From JBDRZD01 sp964623395 (lineage in GTDB: Bacteria; Hydrothermota; Hydrothermia; Hydrothermales; Hydrothermaceae), in the NCBI GenBank assembly GCA_964623395.1, contig CAZUSI010000031.1, positions 1 to 17,107 on the forward strand: a stretch of 17,107 nt of DNA, read 5' to 3'. The notes under the pieces were generated by a model, which was not told the origin of the DNA, did no database searches, and worked only from the letters and a program-made list of their open reading frames with translations. The translations under genes were made by a program, and so were the position numbers. Below, in pieces: positions 13,911 to 17,107 of this stretch; the first letter of the stretch is position 1; every line of letters begins with the position of its first letter.

Positions 13911-14977
13911 TTTAAGATTATAACTTTTTTTCTTCCCTCCTTAAAATTCAAAAAGTAAATGCCTTTTTTAAAGTTTTTTATAAATAATTTTCTTCCTGTA
14001 ATATCAAAATAACCAAATGAAGAATAATTTATCTTAATTTTTTTAAAATTTTCATTTATATTTACATTTATCCATGTATTTCCTCCATCATGGGTAAAAA
14101 ATATTGCATCTTGCCCTGATGCAACACCATAAAGTGTATCAAGAAAATCTATATCAAAAAGTGTTTTTGCATTACCAACATTTTGAAGTATCCATGTATT
14201 TCCACCATCCTCTGTTTTTATTATTGTTCCAAATCTTCCACATGCCCAACCTTTATTTTCATCAACAAAATGAACTGCTCTTAAATAATAACCAGGAGGA
14301 TTTATCTGTATCCAGTTTGCTCCTCCATCAATAGTTTTAAAAATAACAGATGAAATTGTATCATCACTTCCTCCAACAACAATTCCTCTATTTTCATCAA
14401 AAAACCATAAATCAAGTAAATCATATCCATTTACTTCAAAGATTGTATCCCATGTAATCCCTCCATCAATTGATTTTGCCACATATTGGGGAATACCAAA
14501 GGTATCGGGGAGAGCAGAACATATAAAACCTATTTGTGTATTTATAAAATGTATTCCATAAAAATCTATTCCCATAAATGGAGTAAAGATTGTTTGCCAT
14601 GTATTTCCACCATCTGATGTAATACATACAATTGCATCTCCTGCAGATGCATAGCCATGAAATTGATCAAGAAATTGTAATCTTGATATCCATTTTGTCT
14701 CACCAAATCTCTGTCTTATCCATGTAAAACCACCATCTTCTGTATGCCTTATTTCTCCCCCTATTCCACCTGTCCATCCCTTTAAAGAATCTATAAAGAA
14801 TATGTCAAAAAATCCCCATAATGTCCCTGGATCAATATTGATCCAATTTAAACCCTCATCTTCTGTATACATTATAAATGCAGAATCATAAGCAGCAACC
14901 CATGCCTCTCCTGGTTTAAAACCATAATCACAAGCTCTATAATTGTAACTGATTAAAATAAAAAGAATTTTCAACAT
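13907..14977 (-). CDS. YCF48-like Asp-box beta-propeller protein with a T9SS-like C-terminal domain
   Basis: The 356-residue protein has a short hydrophobic leader (MLKILFILISY) and seven Asp-box motifs in regular array: TEDEGLNW, TEDGGFTW, TSDGGNTW, SIDGGITW, TIDGGANW, TEDGGNTW and THDGGNTW. Seven repeats fit a seven-bladed propeller of the YCF48/photosystem-assembly-factor type. In non-photosynthetic bacteria such proteins are secreted and their role is usually unknown, probably binding or scaffolding. The end (GYFDITGRKLF, then KGIYFLNFKEG and KVIILK) is a short T9SS-like tail. AAGGAG lies just before the ATG, overlapping the stop region of the upstream C25 gene 12 bases away. The repeat units are similar at DNA level too, with recurring 'ccatgtatttcc' on the plus strand. 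Confidence 0.85.
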   Translation of the reverse strand: MLKILFILISYNYRACDYGFKPGEAWVAAYDSAFIMYTEDEGLNWINIDPGTLWGFFDIFFIDSLKGWTGGIGGEIRHTEDGGFTWIRQRFGETKWISRLQFLDQFHGYASAGDAIVCITSDGGNTWQTIFTPFMGIDFYGIHFINTQIGFICSALPDTFGIPQYVAKSIDGGITWDTIFEVNGYDLLDLWFFDENRGIVVGGSDDTISSVIFKTIDGGANWIQINPPGYYLRAVHFVDENKGWACGRFGTIIKTEDGGNTWILQNVGNAKTLFDIDFLDTLYGVASGQDAIFFTHDGGNTWINVNINENFKKIKINYSSFGYFDITGRKLFIKNFKKGIYFLNFKEGRKKVIILK

Positions 14978-14989
14978 TTTTATCTCCTT

Positions 14990-17107
14990 TTAAAATTTTA
15001 TCAATTTATAAGTAATGTATTTCCCTGCTTTTAAAACTATAAAATAAATACCTGATTTTTTTAAATTAAGTTTAAATTCATGATTTCCTGAATTTAAGTC
15101 CCCCTTATAAATTTTTTCTATTTCCCTTCCACTTGCATCAAAAATGCTAAGTTCTGTTTCCATTTTTGAAGGTAAATTCAAAAGAATTTTTATATCTTTA
15201 TTTAAAATATTTTGATAAACTTTAAAAGAAAATTTATTTTCCTCTTTTGTTTTCTCTTGAGATTCAACAGAATAACAATGAAAACCTCTTATTCTGTGAA
15301 TATATCCTCTTGTTACAGAATGTGGCTCTGCTATCCAATAATCTCCTGTATTAGGAACAAATTCAATCCCCCTTATATTTATACTGAATTTTATTTTTCT
15401 TCCTGTTGGTGAATAATTTGTTCTGTTCCATTCATAGATATATGTGCTATCAAAATTACCCTGTGTTAAAAATATTCTAACATTAATAAGTGTTCCATTA
15501 TCGCCCAATTTATCAAGAGCAATTCCTCTTACTCCACCACCAGGATAAGGCAATGAATATGTTCCTATTATACCACCATTTGATGGATTAACTTTATAAA
15601 TTGTATTTGTGTTATATTCACTTATCCACAAAAATTCTCCATCAAAACATAAACCTCCTGCATCTTGTGCTGGTGCTGGAAATTGCCCAATTATCTGCCC
15701 ATTTAAATTTATCTTATAAATATAATTTGTTCCTCTATTATTAACCCATAAGGCATTAGAATTTTGGTCAAAACTCAATTCATAAACATCTGTACCACCT
15801 GGTGCAGGAATTGATGTTATATAATTTCCGTTATAGGGATTTACTTTATAAATATAAGGATTATTATAATCTGCTATCCAAAGACCTGAACCATCAAAAG
15901 CAATTCCTGTTATCCATCCACCAAGAGGCATTTGTTCAGGAACCTGGAATGTTTGAATAATTGCTCCAGGTGGAATTCCCATTTTTATTAAATAACTTTT
16001 CTTATAGAAGGAACTATCAATTATTATCTTTAAAGAACATGGAAATTCTTCATAACAGGAAACACTTAAATCCGCTTTCATCAAAAATGGATCATTTATA
16101 TTTATTTTTGTTGATTCTGGTTCAATTGTTCCATAATAGGCAACTGAATCAATCACATAAAGTAAAGGTGAAAGGGATTTTAAAACTACTTTAACATTAT
16201 TTGCAATAGCCGTTCCTGTATTTTTTAAAAATAAAAGGAATTTAACAGTTTCACCGGGTTCCCATAAATTGTTTCCATTTCCAATTGGCTCGCTATCTGA
16301 AATTGAATCCCTAATAATTTCTAAATGAGAGGCATTTACAAATAAATTTAAACTATAATTCCATGTATCTCCAATAACATCATAAAAAATCATGTTTAAG
16401 GGGATTTGATACCCATTTGTGCATGAAGGAGATACATAAAAGGAAAAGGCAGAGGAATCAAATTTTATGCTATCTGGCATTATATCTCCAAAATAGGCAA
16501 GTGAATCAATTAAATTTATTAAATCTGAATTAATCCTTGCTTTTCCATATACTGAATTTGCAGTTTGATTTCCTGTATTTTTTACACCTATCCCAATTGT
16601 AATATTTTCTCCTGGATTTATTCTCCCATCACCATTTTCATCAAATATTATATGATTGTAATAACTTATGTAAGGACCTTGTGGATTTAAAACATAAATT
16701 TCACCTTCCCATGGGACATAGTTAAATTTTGTAACGGTTATATAAAGGGTGCAAGGAGATAATTGGGGTATATTAAAGGTTACCTTTCCATTTTGGTCTG
16801 TTTCATCTAAAAGATAAATTAAATCATTTTTATGAGTTATGCAAACCCTTGCCTTATAAACGGGCTGTAAAGTATTTGAATTTTTAACATTTACTTCTAA
16901 ATTAAAGGGGGAAGGAATTGGATTTTGATAGCTTACTAAAAAGAAGCTTGGTGCTTTTGTCCATATATTTAATTCTGGGTCTCCTAAAAGTTGCCATGAT
17001 TTTACTTCACTTATGTTACCTGTTGAATCCAAAACTTGTTTTTTACCTGCCTTAAATGCTTCCCCAAGAATAAATACAGAATCTAAATATATTTTTTTGA
17101 AAAATCC
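14990..17107 (-). CDS. C-terminal part of a C25 (gingipain-like) cysteine peptidase, 5' end outside the window
   Basis: The frame is open to the right edge: reading from 17107 it gives GFFKKIYLDSVFILGEAFKAG and then continues into the TTG at 17032, which is not the true start. GEAFKAGKK followed by SWQLLGDPELNIWT is the typical end of the peptidase C25 domain, whose catalytic His-Cys part would lie off the window. About 680 further residues include two 'additional' Ig-like domains (INPGENITIGIGVKNTGN and WEPGETVKFLLFLKNTGT), an NHL-like propeller with repeats such as IYKVNPYNGNYI, IYKINLNGQIIG and IYKVNPSNGGII, and a T9SS-like end (SIFDASGREIE, SGIYFIVLKAG). A large secreted peptidase or surface protein is likely. 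It is the first gene seen of the operon leading to pgsBC. Confidence 0.85.
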   Translation of the reverse strand, partial: GFFKKIYLDSVFILGEAFKAGKKQVLDSTGNISEVKSWQLLGDPELNIWTKAPSFFLVSYQNPIPSPFNLEVNVKNSNTLQPVYKARVCITHKNDLIYLLDETDQNGKVTFNIPQLSPCTLYITVTKFNYVPWEGEIYVLNPQGPYISYYNHIIFDENGDGRINPGENITIGIGVKNTGNQTANSVYGKARINSDLINLIDSLAYFGDIMPDSIKFDSSAFSFYVSPSCTNGYQIPLNMIFYDVIGDTWNYSLNLFVNASHLEIIRDSISDSEPIGNGNNLWEPGETVKFLLFLKNTGTAIANNVKVVLKSLSPLLYVIDSVAYYGTIEPESTKININDPFLMKADLSVSCYEEFPCSLKIIIDSSFYKKSYLIKMGIPPGAIIQTFQVPEQMPLGGWITGIAFDGSGLWIADYNNPYIYKVNPYNGNYITSIPAPGGTDVYELSFDQNSNALWVNNRGTNYIYKINLNGQIIGQFPAPAQDAGGLCFDGEFLWISEYNTNTIYKVNPSNGGIIGTYSLPYPGGGVRGIALDKLGDNGTLINVRIFLTQGNFDSTYIYEWNRTNYSPTGRKIKFSINIRGIEFVPNTGDYWIAEPHSVTRGYIHRIRGFHCYSVESQEKTKEENKFSFKVYQNILNKDIKILLNLPSKMETELSIFDASGREIEKIYKGDLNSGNHEFKLNLKKSGIYFIVLKAGKYITYKLIKF

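Noticed and set aside
13907..14977. Periodic DNA similarity in the YCF48-like gene as a possible CRISPR or satellite repeat
   Set aside because: The period follows the Asp-box codons of a protein repeat and the units vary; there are no constant repeats with unique spacers.
17030..17032. TTG at 17032 as the start of the right-edge protein
   Set aside because: The frame is open to the window edge and the residues before it (ILGEAFKAG) belong to the C25 domain, so the real start is outside the window.

Overview
The window is strongly AT-rich, densely packed bacterial DNA with one 100-N scaffold gap (7952-8051). Consensus sigma70-type promoters and Shine-Dalgarno sites mark it as bacterial. It encodes an archaeal-type phosphoglycerate mutase, a Wza-like outer-membrane export protein, a probable outer-membrane beta-barrel, and four surface proteins with T9SS-like C-terminal domains. 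That mix suggests an uncultured diderm of the FCB or candidate-phylum type, possibly thermophilic and perhaps WOR-3-like. The taxonomic placement is inference. The N gap and k-mer-like contig ends suggest a draft or metagenome assembly.

Layout. Positions 1-2668 (minus strand) hold an SLBB polysaccharide-export protein, a small secreted protein, a secreted Asp-box (sialidase-like) propeller protein, and the first nine codons of a gene running off the left edge. Two near-identical consensus promoters (2017-2045 and 55-83) lie in this run. At 2668/2724 an unusually symmetric divergent promoter separates the SLBB gene from a plus-strand GT4 glycosyltransferase. Positions 3859-7156 (plus) form a tight housekeeping operon: apgM (glycolysis), purH (last two steps of IMP synthesis) and a glyoxalase-II-like metallo-beta-lactamase-fold hydrolase. 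It converges on a minus-strand HepT/MntA (HEPN-MNT) toxin-antitoxin pair at 7141-7943. The N gap follows, with exactly the same 55 bases on both sides, so it is probably an unmerged contig overlap.

From 8146 to the right edge all genes are on the minus strand and almost certainly one operon. In transcription order they are: a C25 (gingipain-like) peptidase lacking its 5' end, a YCF48-like propeller, an M14 zinc carboxypeptidase, PgsB, PgsC, a PgsW-like protein, and a periplasmic-domain ORF followed by a beta-barrel ORF. Successive genes mostly overlap by ATGA or abut. PgsB and PgsC are the core of poly-gamma-glutamate synthesis.

The most interesting point is at the end of this operon. The last two ORFs are joined in the -1 frame at a nine-A run that forms canonical slippery heptamers (A AAA AAA and A AAA AAC). 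The barrel ORF has no credible start of its own. A -1 event would give a 518-residue protein with a signal peptide, a periplasmic domain and an outer-membrane barrel. It is a candidate outer-membrane component for gamma-polyglutamate in a diderm. The alternative is a one-base error or mutation in the homopolymer.
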